Assembly: GCF_036885605.1 (NCBI RefSeq)
Contig: NZ_CP142523.1
Location: 5,332,001-5,396,000 of the forward strand
Origin: Janthinobacterium sp. TB1-E2
GTDB taxonomy: Bacteria; Pseudomonadota; Gammaproteobacteria; Burkholderiales; Burkholderiaceae_D
Length of the DNA stretch: 64,000 bases
Direction of reading: 5' to 3'
Both the position numbers and the translations under genes were made by a program. This document shows positions 1-8,670 of this stretch, piece after piece (the first letter of the stretch is position 1; each line of letters starts with the position of its first letter). The notes beneath the pieces were generated by a model. The model was not told the origin of the DNA. It saw nothing but the letters and a program-made list of their open reading frames with translations, and did not search any database.

Positions 1-287
1 GCCAGGTCGCCCATGGTCGGCATCGGTGCGGCCATGGGCACGGCCACGCTGCTGATTTTTTGATAGATGACCTTGCGTTTGCCGCGCACCATGACGACCC
101 GGCGCACGCTCTTTTCGCGCGGCGCGGCCGTCGCGCTCTTGCGCAGCACGACTTTGACTTTCTTGGTGTTCTGTTTCTTGGAGGCTGAGGATTTGCCGTT
201 CGCTTCCTTGGCGTGCACGGCCGCAGCCGGCGCCAGTGCAAACAGCAGGGAAGCCAGGATACCCAGCGCAAGTTTAAACTTAGCCAT
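1..287 (-). CDS. Secreted basic protein, N-terminal part only (possible PBP7-type endopeptidase)
   Basis: The gene runs off the left edge, so only about 95 N-terminal residues are visible. They begin with a classical signal peptide (basic MAKFK, then a hydrophobic stretch, cleavage near HAK-E), followed by a Ser/Lys/Arg-rich linker containing a VRRVVMVRGKRK stretch and then the short segment MPTMGDLA. Burkholderiales D-alanyl-D-alanine endopeptidases (S11 family) often have such a basic spacer before the catalytic domain, which is the basis for the suggested identity. No catalytic motif is inside the window, so function is inference only. The start ATG ends at 287. Confidence 0.45.
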   Translation of the reverse strand, partial: MAKFKLALGILASLLFALAPAAAVHAKEANGKSSASKKQNTKKVKVVLRKSATAAPREKSVRRVVMVRGKRKVIYQKISSVAVPMAAPMPTMGDL

Positions 288-462
288 TCGATAATTCCCC
301 GTGAAGCTGTTGCCTTATTGCAGTGTAGCGAAATGCAGAGTATTCGCAAGCCTATTTAACAGTTAGGACAGTATTTATTGCAGTACTGAAATACAAATCG
401 TTAGCGATCAGCAAACAAGCTCATCCTTGACGGCTATTTGCTGGTGCACATCGCCGGGATGT

Positions 463-1182
463 CTATTTGTCCATGAATTTAACAAAACCGGCCAGCGGCT
501 CGCGTTCCGTGCTCAAGCGGTTCTCGACCTTGTCCGGGTCGGCATAGCCGAGGGCCATGCCGCACACCACCATTTCGCTGGCTGGCACGCCCAGCTCGTC
601 ACGGATGATGTCATGGTAGTGGATGAAGGCCGCTTGCGGGCACGTGTCGAGTCCCCGCGCGCGCGCCGCCAGCATGATATTTTGCAAGAACATGCCGTAG
701 TCGAGCCAGGAACCCTGCTCCAGCACCCGTTCGATGGTAAAGATCAGCCCGACGGGTGCATCGAAAAACTGGAAATTGCGTCCATGCTGAGCCGCCATGC
801 CGGCCGTGTCGCTCCGCTCCAGGCCCAGCAGCTGGTACAGGTCCAGGCCGATCTTGCGGCGGCGCTCGATGAACGGCGCCGTCCACTGGCGCGGGTAATA
901 GATATACGACGCCGTGCGCGCGGGCGCATCGGGCGCCTTCGGTGCGGCATAGACGTCGAGGATGCGGCGCGACAGCCGCGCGCGCGCCTCGCCCGACAGC
1001 ACATACACTTTCCACGGCTGCATGTTGGCGCCCGAAGGCGCGCGCGCCGCCACTTCCAGGATGCGCGCGATATCGTCCTGCGCCACCGGCATGGGCAAAA
1101 AGGCGCGGATCGAACGGCGCGACAGGATGACGGCGTCGACGGCTTGCTGCGCCGCCTGTGTTTCAGATGCTTGCTTGTTCAC
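463..1182 (-). CDS. Nitroreductase family FMN oxidoreductase
   Basis: A 239-residue protein of typical length for the family. Near the N-terminus it has the FMN-phosphate-binding segment SRRSIRAF followed by AARAPSGANMQPWKVYVLSG, the family hallmark. The C-terminal part has the conserved MVVCGMALGYADP segment. Family members reduce nitroaromatics, quinones or flavins with NAD(P)H in the cytoplasm; the physiological substrate cannot be read from the sequence. The start is a GTG (codon ending at 1182), with a GGGAG-like ribosome site upstream; no in-frame ATG sits nearby. It lies 21 bp downstream of the EamA transporter gene on the same strand and may be co-transcribed with it. Confidence 0.9.
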   Translation of the reverse strand: MNKQASETQAAQQAVDAVILSRRSIRAFLPMPVAQDDIARILEVAARAPSGANMQPWKVYVLSGEARARLSRRILDVYAAPKAPDAPARTASYIYYPRQWTAPFIERRRKIGLDLYQLLGLERSDTAGMAAQHGRNFQFFDAPVGLIFTIERVLEQGSWLDYGMFLQNIMLAARARGLDTCPQAAFIHYHDIIRDELGVPASEMVVCGMALGYADPDKVENRLSTEREPLAGFVKFMDK

Positions 1183-1203
1183 TGCCCTGCTCTCCCGCTA
1201 TCT

Positions 1204-2121
1204 CTACTTCTTGACGACAAACACCACGCCGACCACGGCCACCAGCATGCCGGCGATGCCCAGCATATTGAACGCTTCGCCGAACATCAGCCAGGCCATC
1301 ACGGCCGTCGTGGGCGGCGTCAGGTACAGCAAGCCCGTCACTTTCGTCGCGTCGCTACGGCGGATCAGGGCGAACAGCAGAAAGATGGCGCCGATGGACA
1401 GCACGAGTACCGACCACAGCAAGGCGCCGATGAAATTCGCCGTCCATTGCACATTGCTGAAATGCAGGTCCAGCCCTTCGTAGTACAGGGCGAATGGCAA
1501 GACCACGACGATGGAGGCGGCAAACTGCACCACCGTGCCCGTGCGCAAGTCGAATTGCGGGCAGTGGCGTTTTTGGTACATGGTGCCGGCCGTCATCGAC
1601 AGCAGCGCGAACACGCACAGCAGCACGCTTTCCACGGTCAGGCCCACGAGATTGATCTTCGCATACACGACGAGGGCCACGCCCAGCAAGCCAAAGAACA
1701 GGCCCAGCCACTGGCGCGGGCGCACGGATTCGCCGATCAGCGGCGCGGCGCAGGCCGTCAGCACGGGCTGCATGCCCACGATCAGCGCGGACAGGCCGGC
1801 CGGCATGCCAAGCTTGATCGCGCACCAGACGCCGGCCAGGTACCCGGCCTGCATCAAGATGCCGGCGACGGCGATCTGACGGAACTGTCCCACGGGCCAT
1901 GGCGCGCGCAACAGCAGCACGAGCGGCAACAGGATCACCAGCACGCCCAGGAAGCGCAGCAGCAAAAAGGTCAGCGGAGGCGCGTACGGCAGGCCGAACT
2001 TGGCCACGATAAAGCCTGTGCTCCATAACAACACGAAGAAGCCAGGCAAGGCCATCGGCGTCAGAGTGGTCAGAAGAGAGGCTTTGCCGCTGGCGCCAGC
2101 CGCGGCGGGAAGATTGGACAT
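1204..2121 (-). CDS. EamA/DMT-family membrane exporter
   Basis: About 305 residues forming roughly ten hydrophobic segments in two EamA repeats, beginning with PGFFVLLWSTGFIVAKFGLPYAPPL, which is the usual first-helix pattern of drug/metabolite transporters. Members export amino acids, metabolites or drugs across the inner membrane; the substrate is unknown here. I prefer the ATG ending at 2121 (protein starting MSNLPAAAG) to upstream in-frame ATGs, because the extra residues are Arg/Ser-rich and unlike a membrane protein start. It precedes the nitroreductase gene by 21 bp on the same strand. Confidence 0.85.
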   Translation of the reverse strand: MSNLPAAAGASGKASLLTTLTPMALPGFFVLLWSTGFIVAKFGLPYAPPLTFLLLRFLGVLVILLPLVLLLRAPWPVGQFRQIAVAGILMQAGYLAGVWCAIKLGMPAGLSALIVGMQPVLTACAAPLIGESVRPRQWLGLFFGLLGVALVVYAKINLVGLTVESVLLCVFALLSMTAGTMYQKRHCPQFDLRTGTVVQFAASIVVVLPFALYYEGLDLHFSNVQWTANFIGALLWSVLVLSIGAIFLLFALIRRSDATKVTGLLYLTPPTTAVMAWLMFGEAFNMLGIAGMLVAVVGVVFVVKK

Positions 2122-2305
2122 GGTATCAACTCGGGAAACAGGATCGGCACCAGATGCTGCGCCAGTGCGGGAGGCAAAGTCTAGCATGCTGCGCCGCAAT
2201 CGTCCCCGTAGCCGCTGGAAACGGTAGTTTAGGCATAAACCATTGACACCCAGAAATCAAATATTTCTCTTTAGAAACAATGACTTTTGATCCAAATCTA
2301 TTCAA

Positions 2306-2321
2306 TTGTTGCATCGCACAA
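2306..2321. repeat. Copy 1 of 16-bp near-palindrome, candidate PhaR operator
   Basis: TTGTTGCATCGCACAA. It matches the copy at 2362-2377 at 14 of 16 positions (TTGTTGC-R-T-Y-GCACAA). The pattern is close to an inverted repeat (TTG..TGC / GCA..CAA). It lies just upstream of the -35 box of the phasin promoter. Confidence 0.6.
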
Positions 2322-2328
2322 GAAACGC

Positions 2329-2356
2329 TTGACTTCGTTTTTTTTCACCGTAGAAT
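2329..2356 (+). promoter_or_regulatory. Sigma-70-type promoter of the phasin gene
   Basis: TTGACT at 2329-2334, a 16-bp T-rich spacer, and TAGAAT at 2351-2356. It is placed about 110 bp upstream of the phasin start and flanked on both sides by the 16-bp repeats. Confidence 0.65.
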
Positions 2357-2361
2357 AGGGT

Positions 2362-2377
2362 TTGTTGCGTTGCACAA
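2362..2377. repeat. Copy 2 of 16-bp near-palindrome, candidate PhaR operator
   Basis: TTGTTGCGTTGCACAA. It sits immediately after the -10 box, where a bound repressor would cover the transcription start. Copy 1 is 56 bp upstream. Confidence 0.6.
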
Positions 2378-2471
2378 TTCTTGTTCAGCTTGAAAAATTT
2401 AGATTCACCTGCTTTCCCAAACGGTACACGCAGCATCAAATTAACCAGATTTCGATTTTTTGGAGATTTAT

Positions 2472-3038
2472 ATGTTTTCAATTCCTGAGCAATTTTCGTC
2501 CGCTACCAAAGCCAACCTGGAAGCCCAATTCGCCCTGTTCTCGTCGCTGACGGGCAAAGCCTTCGAAGGCATCGAAAAGATCGTCGAACTGAACCTGACC
2601 GCTGCCAAAGCGACCCTGGAAGAATCGACCGCCGCCGCCAAGCAATTGCTGTCGGCAAAAGATCCACAAGAATTCTTCTCGCTGAGCGCTGCTCAAGCCC
2701 AGCCTAGCGCCGAAAAAGCCATCGCTTACGGTCGTCACCTGGCTGCCATCACGTCGGGCACCCAAGCCGAGTTCAGCAAAGCTGCTGAATCGCAAATCGC
2801 TGAAACCAACCGCAAAGTCCTGTCCCTGGTGGAAGAAGTCACCAAGAACGCGCCAGCCGGTTCGGAAAACGCCGTCGCCATCCTGAAAAGCGCCATCGGC
2901 AACGCCAATGCAGGCTACGAGCAATTCTCGAAAACCAGCAAGCAAGCCGTCGAAGCCATCGAAGCGAACTTGACCTCGGCCGTGAACCAGTTCACGCAAG
3001 CTGCTGAAAAAGTCGTGCCACGCGCTGCCGCCAAGTAA
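2472..3038 (+). CDS. phaP: Phasin (polyhydroxyalkanoate granule-associated protein)
   Basis: 188 residues, the usual phasin length, almost wholly amphipathic helix rich in Ala, Glu, Lys and Gln, with the N-terminal [22 protein letters not shown] typical of the betaproteobacterial phasin family. Phasins coat PHA granules and control their size and number. The start at 2472 follows a GGAGA site at 2462-2466; the ATG 12 bases earlier would be too close to that site. The gene is monocistronic: its own promoter region lies at 2329-2377 and a strong terminator at 3120-3146. No PHA synthase gene is in the window. Confidence 0.93.
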   Translation: MFSIPEQFSSATKANLEAQFALFSSLTGKAFEGIEKIVELNLTAAKATLEESTAAAKQLLSAKDPQEFFSLSAAQAQPSAEKAIAYGRHLAAITSGTQAEFSKAAESQIAETNRKVLSLVEEVTKNAPAGSENAVAILKSAIGNANAGYEQFSKTSKQAVEAIEANLTSAVNQFTQAAEKVVPRAAAK

Positions 3039-3119
3039 TTCTTGCGCGACCGCTCCGGCGGTCCGCTAGTACAAGCTCCTCCAGGCATCCATCCCGTACT
3101 TCCCCGACGGATGCCATTA

Positions 3120-3146
3120 TGCCCCAGCCCAGCTGGGGCATTTTTT
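3120..3146 (+). terminator. Rho-independent terminator after phaP
   Basis: 8-bp stem TGCCCCAG/CTGGGGCA with a 5-nt loop, followed by six T. It lies 80 bp downstream of the phasin stop codon. Confidence 0.85.
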
Positions 3147-3154
3147 ATGCACGG

Positions 3155-3892
3155 TTACTCTCCCAGATACGCCGCCTTCACGCGCGGATCGTCGAGCATG
3201 GCAGCCGCATTGCCGCCCATGGTGACGAGGCCGGAATCCATCACATAGCCGCGGTGTGCCGCTTGCAGGGCCAAACGGGCATTCTGTTCGACCAGCAAGA
3301 TCGTGATGCCTTCGGACGACACCTTGCGGATCACCTCGAAAATTTTCTCGACCATGATGGGCGACAGGCCCATCGACGGCTCGTCGAGCAGCAGCAGTTT
3401 CGGATGACTCATCAGTGCCCGCGCCATGGCCAGCATCTGCTGCTCGCCACCGGACAGGGTGCCGGCCATCTGCGCCGCCCGTTCCTTGAGGCGTGGAAAG
3501 ACGTCGAACCAGCGGGCGATATCGTCCTCGACACCGGCCTTGTCCGTGCGCGTGTAGGCGCCCATCATGAGGTTTTCCCGGATCGACATGCGGGTAAATA
3601 CGCCCCGCCCTTCCGGCACCATGGCCAGTTTCCTTTCCACCAAGTGGAACGATTTCGTGCCCTTGAGCGACTCACCCAGGTAGCTGATCGTGCCTTCGAC
3701 CTTGCAGGCCGGCAAAGTGCCCGTGATGGCTTTCAAGGTCGTCGTCTTGCCGGCGCCGTTCGCACCGATCAGGGCGATCAGCTCGCCCTGGTTGACTTCC
3801 AGGTCGATACCCTTGACGGCCTTGATGCCGCCGTAGGCCACGTGCAGGCCCGATACCTTCAATACATTCTTGTTCAAGCCAGCGTTACTCAT
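3155..3892 (-). CDS. livF: Branched-chain amino acid ABC transporter, ATPase LivF
   Basis: 245 residues. Walker A GANGAGKTT at residues 43-51, signature LSGGEQQML around 147, Walker B LLLLDEPSMGLSP and the switch segment ILLVEQNARLAL. The short length and MGLSP after Walker B are characteristic of LivF. It is one of two cytoplasmic ATPases that drive uptake through LivH/LivM. Its ATG overlaps the stop of livG as ATGA, indicating translational coupling; the longer upstream frame inside livG is not the real start. It is the last gene of livHMGF. Confidence 0.95.
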   Translation of the reverse strand: MSNAGLNKNVLKVSGLHVAYGGIKAVKGIDLEVNQGELIALIGANGAGKTTTLKAITGTLPACKVEGTISYLGESLKGTKSFHLVERKLAMVPEGRGVFTRMSIRENLMMGAYTRTDKAGVEDDIARWFDVFPRLKERAAQMAGTLSGGEQQMLAMARALMSHPKLLLLDEPSMGLSPIMVEKIFEVIRKVSSEGITILLVEQNARLALQAAHRGYVMDSGLVTMGGNAAAMLDDPRVKAAYLGE

Positions 3893-4662
3893 GCGTGCGA
3901 CCCTCCCAGATAAGCCTCGATGACGGCCGGGTTTTGTTGTATTTCGGCCGGCAAGCCTTCCGCGATGCGCTTGCCATACTCGAGCACGGTGATGCGGTCG
4001 CACAGTCCCATCATCAGTTTCACGTCGTGCTCGATCAACAGCACGGTCTTGCCTTCGGCCTTGATTTTCACCAGCAACTCGCGCAGGGCCAGCTTTTCCG
4101 TCGCATTCATGCCCGCCGCCGGCTCGTCGAGCGCCAGCAGTTGCGGGTCCGTGGCCAGCGCGCGGGCGATTTCCAGGCGCCGCTGGTCGCCATACGACAA
4201 GAAGCGCGCCGTGCGGCTGGCGAACTGGGCGATGCCGACGAAGTCGAGCAACTCCATGGCCCGCTTGCGGATGGACGCCTCTTCCTCGCGCGCCGCCTTG
4301 TGGCGGAAGATGGCGCCGAACACGCCCTGATGCGAGCGCACATGGCGCCCCACCATGACGTTTTCCAGCGCCGTCATGTCGCCAAACAAACGGATGTTCT
4401 GGAAGGTGCGCGCAATGCCCGCCTTGGCCACCTTGTGCGGCGCGGATGGCGAATATGGTTTGCCGGCCAGCTCGAAAGTGCCCGTGTCGGGCTGGTAGAG
4501 GCCTGTGATCACGTTGAAAAACGTCGTCTTGCCGGCGCCGTTCGGGCCGATCAAGCCATAGATTTGCCCTTGCCGGATGGTGATGCCCACGTCGGTGAGC
4601 GCCTGCAAGCCGCCAAAACGTTTATTCACGCCGGCAATATTGAGAATGATCTGTTCGCTCAT
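3889..4662 (-). CDS. livG: Branched-chain amino acid ABC transporter, ATPase LivG
   Basis: 257 residues. Walker A GPNGAGKTT at residues 39-47, signature LSYGDQRRLEIARAL, Walker B LLALDEPAAGMN and the switch histidine in LLIEHDVKLMM. The AAGMN segment and the final EAYLGG motif are LivG hallmarks. It partners LivF as the nucleotide-binding pair of the permease. An AGGGAGG site precedes the ATG ending at 4662. It lies 12 bp after livM and overlaps livF by four bases. Confidence 0.95.
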   Translation of the reverse strand: MSEQIILNIAGVNKRFGGLQALTDVGITIRQGQIYGLIGPNGAGKTTFFNVITGLYQPDTGTFELAGKPYSPSAPHKVAKAGIARTFQNIRLFGDMTALENVMVGRHVRSHQGVFGAIFRHKAAREEEASIRKRAMELLDFVGIAQFASRTARFLSYGDQRRLEIARALATDPQLLALDEPAAGMNATEKLALRELLVKIKAEGKTVLLIEHDVKLMMGLCDRITVLEYGKRIAEGLPAEIQQNPAVIEAYLGGSHA

Positions 4663-4674
4663 GCTATCCCTCCC

Positions 4675-5892
<1,218 letters not shown>

Positions 5893-5914
5893 GATTTAAT
5901 CTCCCAGTTTCACA

Positions 5915-6844
5915 TCAGGCACGGTCGGCCACGCGTTCGCCCATGATGCCGGACGGGCGCAGGGTCAGCACGATGATCAGCACGACGAAGGCAAAGATAT
6001 CCTGGTAGTGGCTGCCCAGGAAGCCGCCCGTGATGTCGCCGATATAGCCGGCGCCCAGGCTCTCGATAATGCCCAGCAAGATACCACCCAGCATGGCGCC
6101 GTAGATATTACCGATGCCGCCCAGCACCGCCGCGCAAAACGCTTTCAGGCCGGGGATGGCGCCCATGGAAAATTGAATGGAGGCATAGTTGGCGCCCCAC
6201 ATCACGCCGGCCACGGCCGCCAGCGCGGCGCCGATGGCAAAGGTGGCCACGATGACCTTGTCGGAATCGACGCCCATCAGCCCTGCCACGCGGGGGTTTT
6301 CCGCCGTGGCGCGCATGGCGCGGCCCATGCGGGTTTTTTCCACCAGCAACACCAGTCCGCCCATCGACAGCGCGGCCAGGGCCAGCAGCAACACTTGCGT
6401 TTGCGAAATCACGGCGCCGCCTATGTTGATGGGGTCGGTCGACAGCAATTGCGGGAAGGGCAAGGGATTGCGCGTCCAGATCATCATGGCGAAGGTTTGC
6501 AGCAGGATGGAGACGCCGATGGCGGTAATCAGGGGGGCGAGGCGGGGGGCGTTGCGCAGGCGGCGGTAGGCGACCCGCTCAATGATGATGTTCACCAGAA
6601 TACAGATGGGAATGGCGCCGAGGATGGCGGTGGCCAGCTTCAGATAGCCGGGCCAGTCGGGCACATAGATGCCCAGCAGCTTGAGAATGGTCAAGCCCAC
6701 CATGGCGCCGATCATGAGCACGTCGCCGTGGGCGAAGTTGATCAGGTTCAGCACGCCGTACACCATGGTGTAACCGAGGGCGACTAAGGCATACATGCTG
6801 CCCAACACCAAGCCGTTAATGATCTGCTGGATGAATGTATCCAT
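5915..6844 (-). CDS. livH: Branched-chain amino acid ABC transporter, permease LivH
   Basis: 309 residues, eight or so membrane helices. It begins MDTFIQQIINGLVLGSMYAL and contains GYTMVYGVLNLINFAHGD and the coupling region GRAMRATAENPRVAGLMGVD, all typical of LivH. It is the first gene of the livHMGF operon. The ATG ending at 6844 is chosen; the 24 upstream in-frame residues are hydrophilic and start without a ribosome site. The matching periplasmic binding protein is not next to it; a LivJ-like gene is at 52002. Confidence 0.94.
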   Translation of the reverse strand: MDTFIQQIINGLVLGSMYALVALGYTMVYGVLNLINFAHGDVLMIGAMVGLTILKLLGIYVPDWPGYLKLATAILGAIPICILVNIIIERVAYRRLRNAPRLAPLITAIGVSILLQTFAMMIWTRNPLPFPQLLSTDPINIGGAVISQTQVLLLALAALSMGGLVLLVEKTRMGRAMRATAENPRVAGLMGVDSDKVIVATFAIGAALAAVAGVMWGANYASIQFSMGAIPGLKAFCAAVLGGIGNIYGAMLGGILLGIIESLGAGYIGDITGGFLGSHYQDIFAFVVLIIVLTLRPSGIMGERVADRA

Positions 6845-7081
6845 GATTGCCCTATCAAATATGCATTTTTCGGGAACAACTTCCGCCAGAACATGCCGCT
6901 GATACAAAAACGGCACCGGAGGAAGAATTCCTGCAGTGCCATCCCTGGACCGTTCTCACCAGCATGGTGCACGCACTGAAAACGGGCGTGACCTTGCTTA
7001 GTCATAACGACAACATATTCAAGCTTGAGGCAATCATAACGATCTTTTGCAAAAACTAAGCTTGGAATAAATCAATCATTT

Positions 7082-7096
7082 CCGAATTAAATTCGG
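7082..7096. promoter_or_regulatory. Perfect 15-bp palindrome upstream of the liv operon
   Basis: CCGAATT-A-AATTCGG, two perfect 7-bp arms around one base. It is located in the 295-bp gap between ispH and livH, about 240 bp upstream of the livH start and 44 bp after the ispH stop. The gap (6845-7139) holds no convincing gene. A regulator-binding site is plausible but unproven; as a terminator it lacks a T tract on the minus strand. Confidence 0.4.
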
Positions 7097-7139
7097 TTTT
7101 GAGGTAACTATTTCATCGATACTCAGCAGCCGTACAGCC

Positions 7140-8087
7140 TCAGGCGACGTCGCGCTTGATGCCGTCGAGGCCTTTCGGCATCGGGAACGTGACGGCTTCC
7201 TGCACGCCGTCAAGCGGGCGCACGCTCTTCACGCCGCACTCTTTCAAGCGGTCGATGACGGCCTGCACCAGCACCTCGGGCGCCGAGGCGCCAGCCGTGA
7301 CACCCACGCGCAGCTTGCCTTCCAGCCACGCCGGGTCGATCTGCGAGGCATTGTCGACCATGTAGGCAGGCGTGCCCATCTTGTCTGCCACTTCGCGCAG
7401 GCGGTTCGAATTCGAGCTGTTCGGGCTGCCCACGACGATCACCACTTCCACCAGCGGCGCCATGAATTTCACGGCTTCCTGGCGGTTCGTGGTGGCGTAG
7501 CAGATGTCGCCTTTTTTCGGCTCGGCGATATTCGGATATTTCGCTTTCAAAGCCGCAATAATGTCGCTGGTGTCGTCAACTGACAACGTTGTTTGCGAAA
7601 CATAGGCCAGGCTCTCCGGATTGGCGACCTGCAATTTCGCCACATCGTCGAGCGTTTCCACCAGATGCATGCCCATATCGGCCTGGCCCATCGTGCCCTC
7701 GACCTCGGGATGGCCATCGTGGCCGATCATGATGATCTCGCGGCCTTCGCGGCGCATCTTGCCCACTTCCATGTGCACCTTGGTGACCAGCGGGCAAGTC
7801 GCATCAAAAATGCTCAGGCCGCGCGATTCCGCCTCGGCCCGCACGGCTTTCGACACGCCATGGGCGGAAAACACGAGCGTATTGCCGGCAGGCACGTCAT
7901 CGAGGTCGTCGATGAAAATGGCGCCCTTGTTGCGCAAATCGGCCACCACATAGGCGTTGTGGACGATTTCATGGCGCACATAGATCGGTGCGCCAAATTG
8001 CTGCAAGGCGCGTTCGACGATTTCAATCGCCCGGTCGACGCCAGCGCAAAAACCGCGGGGCTGGGCCAGTAACAGTTCTTTATCCAT
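7140..8087 (-). CDS. ispH: 4-hydroxy-3-methylbut-2-enyl diphosphate reductase
   Basis: 315 residues, normal for the LytB/IspH family. The three Fe-S cysteine motifs are present: GFCAGVDRA (Cys14), FDATCPLV and [11 protein letters not shown], as well as the SSNSNRL substrate-binding motif. It catalyses the last step of the MEP isoprenoid pathway, making IPP and DMAPP. The ribosome site AAGGAG overlaps the stop region of the upstream slpA gene, 9 bp away, so the two form an operon, a common arrangement in proteobacteria. Confidence 0.97.
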   Translation of the reverse strand: MDKELLLAQPRGFCAGVDRAIEIVERALQQFGAPIYVRHEIVHNAYVVADLRNKGAIFIDDLDDVPAGNTLVFSAHGVSKAVRAEAESRGLSIFDATCPLVTKVHMEVGKMRREGREIIMIGHDGHPEVEGTMGQADMGMHLVETLDDVAKLQVANPESLAYVSQTTLSVDDTSDIIAALKAKYPNIAEPKKGDICYATTNRQEAVKFMAPLVEVVIVVGSPNSSNSNRLREVADKMGTPAYMVDNASQIDPAWLEGKLRVGVTAGASAPEVLVQAVIDRLKECGVKSVRPLDGVQEAVTFPMPKGLDGIKRDVA

Positions 8088-8096
8088 CGCTACTCC

Positions 8097-8552
8097 TTAC
8101 AGGACCGAAATGAGCTTGACTTCAAAACGCAGCGGCTGGCCGGCCAGCGGATGGTTGAAGTCGAACAGGGCCGAATCGTCACGCATTTCGCGCAGCACGC
8201 CGGCAAAGCGGCCGCCGCCCGGCGCGGCGAAGTCGACCAGGTCGCCGATCTTGTAGTCGGCGCCCGGCACGGAGTTTTCGTCCAGGGTCGCGCGCGAGAC
8301 GGACTGCACCAGCTCCGGATTGCGCTCGCCAAAGCCTTCGCCCGCAGCCAGCTCGAACGTCTGGTGCGTGCCTTCAGGCAAGCCCAGCAGACGCTGCTCG
8401 AGGAATGGCGCCAGTTGGCCCTGTCCCAGCATCAAGGTCGCGGGATTGCCGCTGAAGGTCGTGACAATGTCAGTACCGTCAACAGTAGCAAGACGATAAT
8501 GCAGGGTGAGGTAAGCCGCTTCGGTGACGACTGCTGGTTGCTCGTTGGACAT
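8097..8552 (-). CDS. slpA: FKBP-type peptidyl-prolyl cis-trans isomerase, SlpA/FkpB type
   Basis: 151 residues. FKBP half-domains (YLTLHYRLATVDGTDIVTTF and FAAPGGGRFAGVLREM...FDFNHPLAGQPLRFEVKLISV) surround an insert-in-flap segment, the SlyD/SlpA architecture. DFNHPLAGQ is a nearly invariant motif. It lacks the metal-binding His-rich tail of SlyD, favouring SlpA. A cytoplasmic folding helper and chaperone. The start MSNEQP at 8552 is preferred over the upstream in-frame ATG. It leads the slpA-ispH operon. Confidence 0.93.
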   Translation of the reverse strand: MSNEQPAVVTEAAYLTLHYRLATVDGTDIVTTFSGNPATLMLGQGQLAPFLEQRLLGLPEGTHQTFELAAGEGFGERNPELVQSVSRATLDENSVPGADYKIGDLVDFAAPGGGRFAGVLREMRDDSALFDFNHPLAGQPLRFEVKLISVL

Positions 8553-8670
8553 AGTAGTTTTCAAGTAACTGGTGCAAAACGATATTGTAAGCCACCCTGA
8601 GCCAGCGCGCCCCATGCCATCTCGGCGCGGCCATGCTTTTGTCAAAAAACATGACCGCGCGCCCTGTCAC

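Noticed and set aside
427..2028. A 533-codon open frame antisense to the nitroreductase and EamA genes
   Set aside because: His/Arg/Gln-rich shadow without motif; sense genes carry clear family motifs.
6847..7059. A 70-codon open frame in the livH-ispH gap
   Set aside because: Begins on the reverse side of the livH start region, has no ribosome site and unusual composition.
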